Assembly (NCBI GenBank): GCA_009379925.1
Contig: WHSU01000001.1
Coordinates: 186,001 to 250,000, forward strand
Length of the DNA stretch: 64,000 bases
Source: Dehalococcoidia bacterium
GTDB taxonomy: Bacteria; Chloroflexota; Dehalococcoidia; UBA2979
Direction: 5' to 3'
The notes under the pieces: model-generated
The model's input: only the letters and a program-made list of their open reading frames with translations
Database searches by the model: none
Told to the model about the DNA's origin: nothing
Made by a program: the position numbers and the translations under genes
In this document: positions 45,494 to 53,857 of the stretch, in pieces
How the letters are laid out: each line of letters begins with the position of its first letter
Numbering within the stretch: the stretch's first letter is position 1

Positions 45494-47464
45494 ATGTTGC
45501 CTCGTGAACGATCCCTACAAGTGTGGCGCCTCCTCTACGAGGCGGAACAGGCGGGCCAGCGGACCGACTGGGGCCTCGTGCGTTCGCTCGCCACCAGCGT
45601 CCACATCCTGGCACCCGACCACCCCGAGGCGCAGCGGCTGTTCCAACAGGCCTCTCGTTTCCTGGGCGGTTCCCCCTACGCGCTGAGCGACGTCGACCCG
45701 GACCGCTTCGAGCGGACCGCGGAGCACCTTGCGCTGGGCCAGTGGTACGAGATGGATGCGTCCGTGCGCCAGATGGTCGGCGCGGACGGCCACGACGCGG
45801 CCGCGCGCGGGCTGCTGCTGACCGCTGCCTGGATGGGTGGCTGGTCCGACCTGGGCCAACCGCCCGGACGGATCCCGTGGGCCGCCATCCGCCGAAGGCT
45901 CGCCGCCCTGCGCCTGCCCGCGCTCTCGCTGCCGGCCTTCTCGCTCCCCGCCTTCTCGATGCCGGCGATCCCGTCGGTGGCGCTACCGGGTGGTGGCGGC
46001 GGCGGACGACGCGCCCCCAGCATGCGCCCGCGCTACCAGCACCGCAGCGGCCCCCGGCCCGAGGCGATCGTGCTGGTCGCGGTGCTGCTGGTCGGCCTGG
46101 CCGTGGCGGCGCTGCTGCTGAACGGCGGCGGCGACGACGGGGGCGGCCTGCAACAGGCGGCCCGCCAGCCGGGAGGCGCCGCGCTCCCCGAGGGCAACCT
46201 TCCGCAGGCGCCGTTCATCGCCTCCCTCGGCTGTGTCACGACCGAGGGGAGCACCGAAATCCGCTGCTCCCCGCAGGTGGAGGGCAACGTCGACCGCTAC
46301 TCGTGGTCGGCGCCCGGCGGGTCGCCGCCGCAGGGCGACGGCGCGCTCTTCGTGACGCAGGGCGAAGATGGCGGGCGCTACTCCATCCTGCTCGAAGTGT
46401 GCAGCGGCGAACACTGCGCGCGCGAGCAGGTGACCGGCCTGATCGTCGGCACCCCGACGCCGATGGTGGCCGAGCCCACGCCTCCCGGGGCCATCGGTGT
46501 CACGCCGACGCCGGGCGGACCGCTGGCGGGCGCACCGCCGCCGACGTCCGCACCCACCACCGCGCCAACGCCTGCGCCGACGCAGACGCCATCGACCGTC
46601 GGGCCGTCGCCGACGCAGCCGCCGCCCGGGACACCCACGGGCGCGGCCGGCCTCCCGCCGGCGATCGCAGACCTGGGCTGCGGCACGACGGAGGCCGTCG
46701 TCGGCCAGCGCGTGACGTGCGCTCCGGTCATCGAGGGCACAGCGGACAGCTACACCTGGACGGTCAACGGCGTGGCCGCGGGCGGCGGGAGACTGCTCTC
46801 CAACCAGTACGCGACACCGGGCGCGAAGCTCATCACGCTGCGCGCCTGCAACGCGGCCGGCTGCGACGAGGCGTCGATCACCGTCAACGTCGCACCCGCG
46901 CCGGTCCCGGCCCTCGCCCTGAGCACCACCTCGCTCGACTTCGGCACGCAGGGGACCAGCCACGCGGTGATGGTGAGCAACGACGGTGGCGGCACCCTCA
47001 CCTGGACGGCCGCAGAGGACATCGGCTGGCTCTCCCTCGACGCGTCGTCCGGCTCCAGCACCGGCGAGGCGGACGCGATGGCCGTTTCGGTGAGCCGCAG
47101 CGGCCTCGACCCGGGCGAATACACCGGGACGATCGTGGTCACCTCGAACGGTGGTGACAGGATCGTCACGGTTCGCATGGCCGTGCCCGCGCCGCCGAGG
47201 CCGCCGCCGACCACCGGAGAGACACCGCCGACTGAGGAGACTCCTCCGACTGAGGAAACACCACCGACCGAAGAGACCCCTCCGACCGATGAGACACCGC
47301 CGACTGAGGAGACTCCTCCGACCGATGAGGCACCGCCGACTGAGGAGACTCCTCCGACTGAAGAGACTCCTCCGACTGAAGAGACTCCTCCGACGGAGGA
47401 GACGCCCCCGACAGGCGGTACCCAGCCGTTCACCTTCCTCGACTTCCTCAGGCTCGGCGGCTAG
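45494..47464 (+). CDS. Single-pass surface protein with PKD/BACON-like domains and TEETPP tail
   Basis: 656 residues. A cytoplasmic region (1-185) has a hydrophobic-repeat stretch LPALSLPAFSLPAFS at about 139-154 before a transmembrane helix at about 191-210. Outside are two immunoglobulin-like PKD-type segments (RYSWSAPGG and YTWTVNG), a Thr/Pro-rich linker, and a BACON-like domain (STTSLDFGTQGTSHAVMVSND; WLSLDASSGS) near 480-575. The end is an 11-copy six-residue repeat TEETPP that looks like a spacer or cell-wall stalk. TATCAT ends 10 nt before the ATG, without a Shine-Dalgarno site. A signal-anchored adhesin or sensor is likely. Confidence 0.75.
   Translation: MLPRERSLQVWRLLYEAEQAGQRTDWGLVRSLATSVHILAPDHPEAQRLFQQASRFLGGSPYALSDVDPDRFERTAEHLALGQWYEMDASVRQMVGADGHDAAARGLLLTAAWMGGWSDLGQPPGRIPWAAIRRRLAALRLPALSLPAFSLPAFSMPAIPSVALPGGGGGGRRAPSMRPRYQHRSGPRPEAIVLVAVLLVGLAVAALLLNGGGDDGGGLQQAARQPGGAALPEGNLPQAPFIASLGCVTTEGSTEIRCSPQVEGNVDRYSWSAPGGSPPQGDGALFVTQGEDGGRYSILLEVCSGEHCAREQVTGLIVGTPTPMVAEPTPPGAIGVTPTPGGPLAGAPPPTSAPTTAPTPAPTQTPSTVGPSPTQPPPGTPTGAAGLPPAIADLGCGTTEAVVGQRVTCAPVIEGTADSYTWTVNGVAAGGGRLLSNQYATPGAKLITLRACNAAGCDEASITVNVAPAPVPALALSTTSLDFGTQGTSHAVMVSNDGGGTLTWTAAEDIGWLSLDASSGSSTGEADAMAVSVSRSGLDPGEYTGTIVVTSNGGDRIVTVRMAVPAPPRPPPTTGETPPTEETPPTEETPPTEETPPTDETPPTEETPPTDEAPPTEETPPTEETPPTEETPPTEETPPTGGTQPFTFLDFLRLGG
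47213..47410 (+). repeat. 18-nt coding minisatellite, 11 units
   Basis: Eleven consecutive 18-nt units (consensus ACTGAGGAGACTCCTCCG) encoding TEETPP with variants TGETPP, TDETPP and TDEAPP. The length is likely to vary between strains. Confidence 0.9.
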
Positions 47465-47638
47465 CAACCACCGTCGACCGACCCGGCTCTCGATGGCTAA
47501 CAGGCGGCTCGCGAAAGGGTTGGGCCGCTGGTCACCCGTGTTACAACGACATATCGATGCAGGCGCACCCCTCGATCGCCACCGTGCTGGTCTGGCCGCC
47601 GCTCGTATCGTGAGCACACGCCCCGGCCCCCGCGCGGG

Positions 47639-47705
47639 GCGAGCGTGGAGGAGGCGAGGCCGGCCATTCCCGGCTCCTCGCCGGCACCGTCCCCCTCACG
47701 CTCGC
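47639..47705. other. Long two-tier inverted repeat in a 714-nt intergenic region
   Basis: Outer arms GCGAGCGTG (47639-47647) and CACGCTCGC (47697-47705) are perfect; inner arms GGCGAGG (47653-47659) and CCTCGCC (47676-47682) enclose a further CCGG/CCGG pairing. It can form a stable 67-nt structure, as an RNA or a cruciform. Could be the terminator of the surface-protein gene, an RNA gene or a protein site. The rest of 47465-48178 shows no clear gene apart from a weak ORF. Confidence 0.5.
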
Positions 47706-47745
47706 ACGCGGCCGGACGACTTCCACGACAGGGGGCCACACACAC

Positions 47746-47970
47746 GTGACAGCACGCAGCGCGGACCAGGGGCGTTGCCAGGAGTTGCGAGACGCGCGAC
47801 AGACCGCGACCGCACCACTGGCGCCGGCCGGCCGTGACACCGCAAACCCGGCATTCCACACGGTGCCCGGCACGACCGACGCCGGAGACACCACACCGGA
47901 CGCCCGCTTCGAGCTGGAGCACCAGATCCGGGAACTCGAGCGCGCACTCCGGGAAGCCGGCTGCGAGTGA
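47746..47970 (+). CDS. Doubtful small ORF
   Basis: GTG start, 74 residues, no ribosome binding site. Only the end (RFELEHQIRELERALREAG) looks protein-like, as a short coiled coil. No family recognised; it may be a chance ORF in GC-rich DNA. Confidence 0.25.
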   Translation: MTARSADQGRCQELRDARQTATAPLAPAGRDTANPAFHTVPGTTDAGDTTPDARFELEHQIRELERALREAGCE

Positions 47971-48178
47971 GCCGCTTGGGGGCCCGTGGGGTATTCCCCG
48001 ATGTCGCCCGGCTCCGACTCGACCATGCTCACCAGCACCGGATTGTATACGTCGTTTATGGGTACCGTCCGTCCGTAATGGACGCTGAGCAACTCGTCAG
48101 GCAAGGTGGAGTCGTCACCGGCCCGGTCGACGGTCATAGTCCTGCCCTGGCGTGCCGACGTGAGGAGTCATCGGCCCT

Positions 48179-48559
48179 ATGGCCGCAGAAATGAGTGACG
48201 TGAAAGTCCTCGTGGTCGACGATGATGCCGCTGTCCTCCGCCTCGTGCGCGCCACCCTGCGCGACGAAGGCTTCGAGGTCTTGACGGCCACGAACGGCGC
48301 GGAGGCGCTGGAACGGATCGACGACGACACGTCACCGGATGCGATCGTGCTTGACCTCGAGATGCCGGTGATGGACGGGGCGACGTTCTACCAGGCGATG
48401 CGCCAGCGCGGCATCCAGACGCCGGTGATCATCCTCTCGGCCCACGGGGCGCACCGCGTACGCCGCCTGCTGGGCGCCAACGCGGCGGTGGACAAGCCCT
48501 TCGACGCTCAGGTCCTGGTGGACCAGCTCAAGGAGCTGGCGGGCGCGCCGGACCGCTGA
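48179..48559 (+). CDS. Stand-alone response regulator receiver protein
   Basis: 126 residues, a REC domain only: Asp-rich DDD14-16, phospho-acceptor Asp59 (VLDLEMPVMDG), switch Ser in IILSAHG and Lys106 in DKPFD. Close paralog of the protein at 16747. Its 3' end overlaps the 3' end of the convergent kinase gene by 52 nt. The kinase next door is the obvious phosphate donor, making this a possible second output of that kinase. Confidence 0.88.
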   Translation: MAAEMSDVKVLVVDDDAAVLRLVRATLRDEGFEVLTATNGAEALERIDDDTSPDAIVLDLEMPVMDGATFYQAMRQRGIQTPVIILSAHGAHRVRRLLGANAAVDKPFDAQVLVDQLKELAGAPDR

Positions 48560-50313
48560 CCGCGGCGACTCACACCGGGGGCATGCTCCGGTAGCCAGAA
48601 GCGGAACTCCGAGCCCTCTCCGGCCTTGCTGGAAGCCTCCAGCCGCGCCCCCAGGTGCTCGGCCAGCCGTCGCGAAATGTAGAGGCCGAGCCCTAGCCCC
48701 TTGCGGCCGCTGGAGGTGGCGCGTCCTCGATAGAAGCGGTCGAAGACGCGGTCCAGGTCTTCCGGCGGAATACCGTCGCCATTGTCGTGCACCGTGATCG
48801 CGATGCCGCCCTCCCTGCGGGTCACGCTCACGCGCACGCGCGGGGGGACGCCTCCGTACTTGGCGGCGTTGTCCATCAGGTTGGACACGATCTGCCGCAT
48901 GCGCTGCTCGTCGGTCTCCACGATCGCCTCGTCGTCCTCGTACTCCTCCTCGAAGATGGCCGAGGGGTAGCGCTCGCGGAGCATTGCGATCTCGCGCCCG
49001 ACCAGGTGGCGCACCTCGATGGGCTCGGGCTCGACGGTGAGCACATTGGCGTCCAGGCGGGACATGTCCAGGAACAGTTCCACCATGCGCCGCATCCGCT
49101 CGGACTCCAGCAACAGCGTCTCCAGCTCGTCCGCCGCCTCCGCGTCCAGACCGGCGCCGTTGCGGGCGCGCCGCGCCAGCCGGCGGCTGAACCCGGTGAT
49201 CGAGGTGAGCGGGCTGCGCAGCTCGTGCGAGGCGAGCGCCAGGAACTCCTGCGCCTGCTGTTCGCGCTCGAGTTGTGGCGTGAGGTCCTCGAACACCACC
49301 ACGTCACCGGAGACGCCCTCCGCGCCACGCACGGGCGCGGAGCTGACCTGCGCCATCAGGGTGTCGCCGTCCGCCTTCACGAACGCCTCGTGGCCGTGGT
49401 AGCGGCGGCCGCCGCGCAAGGCGGCGGCCAGTCCGGCGCCCGGCGCCTCGATGCCCGCCAGCGCGCCGGCGGCCGTGGCGCCGGGCGCATCGTGGAAAAG
49501 GCGGTCGGCGCGCGCGTGTTCCAGGTCCTCCACGGCATAGCCCAGCATGCGCGCCCCGGCCGGGTTGACGTACTGCACGTGCCAGTCGCGTCCCAGCTGC
49601 AATACGCCGAACCCGGTGGCCTCCACCATGCCCAGGAACCGGCCCCGCTCCCGCTCGCTCGCCCGCAACAGCGCGCGCCGCGAGCGCTCGATGCCGAGCA
49701 GCGCGATCAGCGCCGCGCCGCCCAGCAGCGAGACGAAGACGGAGAGCGCCAGTCCGAAGTGCTGGAGGTTGGTATACCCCTCGCGGGTCTCCTGGATATC
49801 GACTTCCAGCTGCCGCTGGAGGTCACCGGCGGCGGTGGTGAACTCCGCCAGGATCGGACGCGCGGCCCACACCAGCTCGAACTGCACACGGTCCGGATCC
49901 TCGAAGCGCGCCTCGACGCCGCTGTCCACGGTCGACACCACGCTGTCCGACAGGGCGATCAGGCCCCGCACCTCGTCCTGGTACTCGGTGTCCCGCGTGC
50001 GGGCCTGCAGGCGCGCCACGTTGAGGTCGTAGCGGGAGCGGATCTGCTCGTAGGCGTCCAGCGAGGGCACGCCCTCCTGGAGGGCGTAGCGGGTGCCCTC
50101 GGCGACGGCGGCGAGCGTGTCGATGTAGACGCGGTCGACGGCTCGGGCGGCGGGGTCCAGCGTCTCCACCAGCTCGGTAGCGCCACGATCCGCCCGCTGG
50201 CCGACGCCCAGCGAAATCAGGGGGACGAGGACCAGCGCGGCCGCGACGAAGCCGAAGCCGGTGGTCAGCCAGAAGGCGCGCGAGGCACGCCATCGGGCGC
50301 GAAGCATGGTCAT
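48508..50313 (-). CDS. Membrane histidine kinase with PAS domain
   Basis: 601 residues: transmembrane helices at about 14-36 and 187-208 flanking a helical extracytoplasmic region of about 150 residues, a PAS domain at about 225-345 (VLQLGRDWHVQYVNPAGARMLGY), HisKA with phospho-acceptor His363 (ASHELRSPLTSI) and HATPase_c (VSNLMDNAAKYG, DNGDGIPPEDLDRVFDRFYRG, GLGLGLYISRRLAEHL). Starts divergently 152 nt from the OmpR-type regulator gene and converges on the REC gene. Its C-terminal tail runs into the REC gene's antisense strand. The ligand is unknown. Confidence 0.9.
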   Translation of the reverse strand: MTMLRARWRASRAFWLTTGFGFVAAALVLVPLISLGVGQRADRGATELVETLDPAARAVDRVYIDTLAAVAEGTRYALQEGVPSLDAYEQIRSRYDLNVARLQARTRDTEYQDEVRGLIALSDSVVSTVDSGVEARFEDPDRVQFELVWAARPILAEFTTAAGDLQRQLEVDIQETREGYTNLQHFGLALSVFVSLLGGAALIALLGIERSRRALLRASERERGRFLGMVEATGFGVLQLGRDWHVQYVNPAGARMLGYAVEDLEHARADRLFHDAPGATAAGALAGIEAPGAGLAAALRGGRRYHGHEAFVKADGDTLMAQVSSAPVRGAEGVSGDVVVFEDLTPQLEREQQAQEFLALASHELRSPLTSITGFSRRLARRARNGAGLDAEAADELETLLLESERMRRMVELFLDMSRLDANVLTVEPEPIEVRHLVGREIAMLRERYPSAIFEEEYEDDEAIVETDEQRMRQIVSNLMDNAAKYGGVPPRVRVSVTRREGGIAITVHDNGDGIPPEDLDRVFDRFYRGRATSSGRKGLGLGLYISRRLAEHLGARLEASSKAGEGSEFRFWLPEHAPGVSRRGQRSGAPASSLSWSTRT

Positions 50314-50465
50314 AACCCACCTGCCGCGGCTGATCCGGACTCGGGGCAGGAGCGCGTACCGAGATGGTATCGCAATGTCGGCCCGGCGTCGGTTGCAAGC
50401 ATCCGATGTATCATGGCGCCGGCCGTGGAGGAATCCCGACCACCGCCTCTATTGGAGCGTGCGTC

Positions 50466-51206
50466 TTGAATAATCAGTCCGTGGTCCTCGTTGCCGACGA
50501 CGACCCAAGCATCCTGAAGCTGGTCCGTCTGGAACTGTCGGAGCAGGGCTTTCGCGTCCTGACGGCCGAGACGGGTGAGCACGCGCTGCAGATGATCGAC
50601 GAACAACACCCGGACCTGCTGGTGCTGGACGTGATCCTGCCCGGCATCTCGGGCCTGGAAGTGATGCGCCGGGTCCAGCAGAAGACCGCGGTGCCCATCG
50701 TACTGCTGACGGCGCGGAACACGGACCGCGACAAGGTCCGGGGCCTGGAGATGGGTGCTGACGATTACCTGGCAAAGCCGTTCAACCCGGAGGAACTGAC
50801 CGCCCGCGTCCGTGCCGTGCTGCGCCGCGCTCGACGGCCCGCCGGGGCGACGAGCTCCGTGCTAAAGGTGCGCGACCTGGAGATCGATGCGGAACGGCGC
50901 GTCGTGAGCCGGGACGGCGAGATCATCCGCCTCACCCGGACCGAGTGGAACCTCCTGCAGAGCCTGGTCGAACACGCCGGCAAGGTCATGCTCACCGGCG
51001 AGATCCTGAGCAAGGTATGGGGCCCCGAATACCGCGACGATGTGCAGTATCTACGCGTCTGGGTGTCCCGCCTGCGACAGAAGCTGGAGCCGGACCGCCC
51101 GGAGGAGTCGCTGATCAAGACGTTCCCCGGGATGGGCTACATGCTGGAGGCGCCCGCCGAAGAGGACGCAGAGGTGGAACACGCCGGAGGCAGCGCCACC
51201 GCTTGA
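50466..51206 (+). CDS. OmpR/PhoB-family response regulator
   Basis: 246 residues: REC domain with Asp55 (VLDVILPGISG) and Lys104 (AKPFNPEE), then a winged-helix DNA-binding domain (SVLKVRDLEIDAERRVVSRDGE; LTRTEWNLLQSLVEHAG; DVQYLRVWVSRLRQKLEPD; TFPGMGYML). The TTG at 50466 is chosen because GGAG lies 8 nt upstream and the protein begins at the REC fold. TATCAT at 50409-50414 is a possible -10. Divergent from the histidine kinase, so the two form a pair. Confidence 0.9.
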   Translation: MNNQSVVLVADDDPSILKLVRLELSEQGFRVLTAETGEHALQMIDEQHPDLLVLDVILPGISGLEVMRRVQQKTAVPIVLLTARNTDRDKVRGLEMGADDYLAKPFNPEELTARVRAVLRRARRPAGATSSVLKVRDLEIDAERRVVSRDGEIIRLTRTEWNLLQSLVEHAGKVMLTGEILSKVWGPEYRDDVQYLRVWVSRLRQKLEPDRPEESLIKTFPGMGYMLEAPAEEDAEVEHAGGSATA

Positions 51207-51262
51207 TTCGCGGCCAGGACTCCTCTCGTCCGACTCGTCTATCGCCTCGACGGGGGCGGATC

Positions 51263-51484
51263 CTATAGGTCCCGGTCCGGGTAGGTGACATCCCCGTGCG
51301 TGTGGCGGCGCCGATAGGGCGCGAAGCTCGCCCAGAAGAGCAGTGAGAGCAGCAGGCCCAGACCACCCACAATCATCAGGATCACACCCACGGCCGTCAC
51401 GTCCACACCCTGGACCGTAGCCGTCACGGCGAACGCCAGGATCGCGCCGACCGCAATCAGAAACAGGCTCGAGCCAAGCGCCAC
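51263..51484 (-). CDS. DUF6458-type small membrane protein
   Basis: 73 residues with two transmembrane helices; ALGSSLFLIAVGAILAFAV and VGVILMIVGGLGLLLSLLF match the DUF6458 family found in GC-rich Gram-positive-type bacteria. The C-terminus is charged (RRRHTHGDVTYPDRDL). AGGAGG precedes the ATG. Function unknown; convergent with the OmpR-type regulator gene. Confidence 0.75.
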   Translation of the reverse strand: MALGSSLFLIAVGAILAFAVTATVQGVDVTAVGVILMIVGGLGLLLSLLFWASFAPYRRRHTHGDVTYPDRDL

Positions 51485-51735
51485 GGCGCACCTCCTCTCG
51501 TGGCAGCCGTCCGATGCGACGACTACCCCCTCACGAGGCTAGGCGCGGATCGGTTGCGCGACCCCCGTATCCGCGCCGGACTCGCTTGCATTTCCATCTC
51601 AATCGAGGGGTGCCTCAGAGTCCCGATTCCGTGCGCTATCCGCTCTGTCGACCTCGCGCACGCTCGCTCGTGGTGCACGCGCCGCGCAGCCGTCCGCCTG
51701 GCCTGCTATCGTCGCCATTGGACGGACGGAGCAGT

Positions 51736-52731
51736 GTGCCGGGACTCCTGACATCGCAGCGCTTCTTCGACGAGCACGCGGACGCGCTCGCGCGCATCGA
51801 GGCTGAGTGCGGCGTCGCGCTCGAGCGTATCGCCGTGCCGCCGGAGGGTCGCCTGGACGAGGCAACCCTCCAACGCGTGGAACTGGCGTTCTTCGCTAGT
51901 GACGTCCGGGACGACCGGGACCTACAGCGCCGCTTCTTCGGCAGCGCGCGGGTGGCGCCGGGGCTGCGCTGGATGCACGTCGCGCACGCCGGGACGGACG
52001 CCCCGATCTTCACGCAGCTCTTCGAGCGAGGCGTCCGGCTCAGCACCTCCTCCGGCGAGACCGCCGAGCCGATCGCCCACAGCGCGATCGCCGGGCTGCT
52101 CGCTCTCTCGCGGGGCCTCCCAGACTGGGCGGAGGCGCAGCGCCGACACGAGTGGGCCCCGCACCCGTCCGAGCGCGTCCCGGACGACCTACGCGGGCAG
52201 ACCCTGCTCGTCGTGGGTCTCGGCGCTATCGGCAACCACATCGCGCGGCTGGGGCAGGCGCTGGGGCTGCGCGTGGTCGGCGTGCGGCGTAGCCCGCGAC
52301 GCCCGGAGGACTGCGTGGACGAACTACACCCGCCCTCGGCGCTCCCGGCGCTGTGGGGACGCGCCGGCTGGCTGGCCATCGCCTGCCCGCTGACCGAGGA
52401 GACCCGCGGGCTGGTGGACGCCGCCGCGCTGCGGGCCCTGCCGCCGGGCGCGCGCATCGTGAACATCGCGCGTGGCGAAGTGGTGGACGAACCGGCGCTC
52501 ATCCAGGCGCTGCGGGACGGCCACCTGGGCGGCGCCTACCTCGATGTCTTCCACGAGGAGCCGTTGCCGCCCGACTCGCCGCTGTGGGACCTGCCACGCG
52601 TCATCGTCTCACCCCACAACGCCTCGGTATCCACGGGCAACCTCGGCCGCACGGACGCGCGCTTCCTGCGCAACCTCCCGCGCTGGCTCCGCGGCGAACC
52701 GCTGGAGGGTGAGGTCGCTGGCCCTTCTTAA
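51736..52731 (+). CDS. D-2-hydroxyacid dehydrogenase
   Basis: 331 residues with the NAD-binding motif VVGLGAIGNHIARLGQ at about 155-170, the second Rossmann part, and the catalytic Arg/Glu/His of the family in NIARGEVVDEPALIQAL, DVFHEEPLP and SPHNASVS. It should reduce or oxidise a 2-oxo/2-hydroxy acid such as glyoxylate or phenylpyruvate. GTG start with GGACGGAG upstream. Next to, but not overlapping, the MBL-fold hydrolase. Confidence 0.85.
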   Translation: MPGLLTSQRFFDEHADALARIEAECGVALERIAVPPEGRLDEATLQRVELAFFASDVRDDRDLQRRFFGSARVAPGLRWMHVAHAGTDAPIFTQLFERGVRLSTSSGETAEPIAHSAIAGLLALSRGLPDWAEAQRRHEWAPHPSERVPDDLRGQTLLVVGLGAIGNHIARLGQALGLRVVGVRRSPRRPEDCVDELHPPSALPALWGRAGWLAIACPLTEETRGLVDAAALRALPPGARIVNIARGEVVDEPALIQALRDGHLGGAYLDVFHEEPLPPDSPLWDLPRVIVSPHNASVSTGNLGRTDARFLRNLPRWLRGEPLEGEVAGPS

Positions 52732-52789
52732 CGTTTATGCCTCATGCTGGAGTCCCGGCCGCTTCGCGCCGCCTCGAAAGGACCGCCCC

Positions 52790-53824
52790 TTGGAGATCGT
52801 CCCCGGCTTACATCGACTGCGCACGCCGATGACCAGCAAGGCGCTGCCCTGGATCACTCCATACCTCTTCGAGGGCACAGACGGCGTGACGTTGTTCGAC
52901 TCCGGCTATGGCACCCCGGAGGCCACCGAGGCCCTCACGGACGAACTGCGTGAACGTGGCTACGCGCCTTCGGACGTGCAGCGGCTGATCGTCTCGCACG
53001 CGCACCCGGACCACATCGGAATGGCCAGCTGGCTCAAGCAGCGGTCACCGGACTACGAGCTGGTGCTGATGGGCCGCGAGGCGGAGTGGTACGGCAGCAT
53101 GCACCGCGGCGGCGAAGAGTGGATGGCGCGCTCCAACGAGTGGCTGCGCCAGCACGGAGTGGACGCCGACGAGATCGACCGCGAGGCGCGCGAGCACAGC
53201 GCGGGGCCGGGCCAGCGCGCCTCGGACGACGTCGCCGGTGAGACGGCGCGCCACGCGCACTCGATGCCGCGCGTGGCGCCGGACCGCATCGTGAGTGACG
53301 GCGAGGTGATCGCCTTCGACGGATGGGAACTGCACGCGGTCTGGACGCCGGGGCACACGCCCGGCCACCTTTCGGGATACTTGCCCGCACACGGCTTCGT
53401 GCTCACCGGCGACCACATCCTCAGCCGCATCACGCCGAATGTCTCCGTGGCGCCGGAGGACGAGGTCAGCGGACGCAGCCCGCTGGCGGAGTTTCTCGCC
53501 TCCCTGCAGAAGGTCGCGGACCTCGGCCAGACACGCGGGCTCCCGGCGCACGAGGACCTGATCGAGGACCTGCCGAAGCGCTGCGGCGAGCTGGCCGAGC
53601 ACCATGAGCACCGCATGACAGAGGTGCTGGCCGGCGTCGGTGACGGCCAGCCGACCGCCGCCGATGTCTCCTCGCGCGTGACGTGGAACAAGCCCTACGA
53701 CACCTTCAGCATCTTCAAGAAGCGCAGCGCTCTCGGCGAAACGCTCGCCCACCTGCAACTGCTGGTCGACGAGGGCCGCGTGCGCCGCGTCGAGGGCGAC
53801 GCGGTGCGCTGGGAGCGCGCGTAG
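52790..53824 (+). CDS. Metallo-beta-lactamase-fold hydrolase
   Basis: 344 residues: metal ligands in HAHPDH (His70, His72, Asp74, His75), a second site in TPGHTPGH and Asp in LTGDH. The C-terminus adds a helical domain of about 110 residues. The layout resembles a glyoxalase-II/Lactonase_III-like hydrolase. TTG 52790 is chosen because AAAGGA lies 8 nt upstream; the longer ORF upstream is a shadow. Substrate unknown. Confidence 0.83.
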   Translation: MEIVPGLHRLRTPMTSKALPWITPYLFEGTDGVTLFDSGYGTPEATEALTDELRERGYAPSDVQRLIVSHAHPDHIGMASWLKQRSPDYELVLMGREAEWYGSMHRGGEEWMARSNEWLRQHGVDADEIDREAREHSAGPGQRASDDVAGETARHAHSMPRVAPDRIVSDGEVIAFDGWELHAVWTPGHTPGHLSGYLPAHGFVLTGDHILSRITPNVSVAPEDEVSGRSPLAEFLASLQKVADLGQTRGLPAHEDLIEDLPKRCGELAEHHEHRMTEVLAGVGDGQPTAADVSSRVTWNKPYDTFSIFKKRSALGETLAHLQLLVDEGRVRRVEGDAVRWERA

Positions 53825-53857
53825 CACGATTCCGCTCGGCGGGCCTCGGCGCGCGCA

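Noticed and set aside
47213-47410. CRISPR-like array
   Set aside because: Units are 18 nt, directly adjacent and in frame with a coding sequence, with no spacers: a protein repeat, not CRISPR.
45983-47617. 544-aa minus-strand ORF opposite the PKD/BACON protein
   Set aside because: Antisense shadow; the minisatellite reads as low-complexity on either strand.
48787-50469. 560-aa plus-strand ORF opposite the histidine kinase
   Set aside because: Antisense shadow of the kinase.
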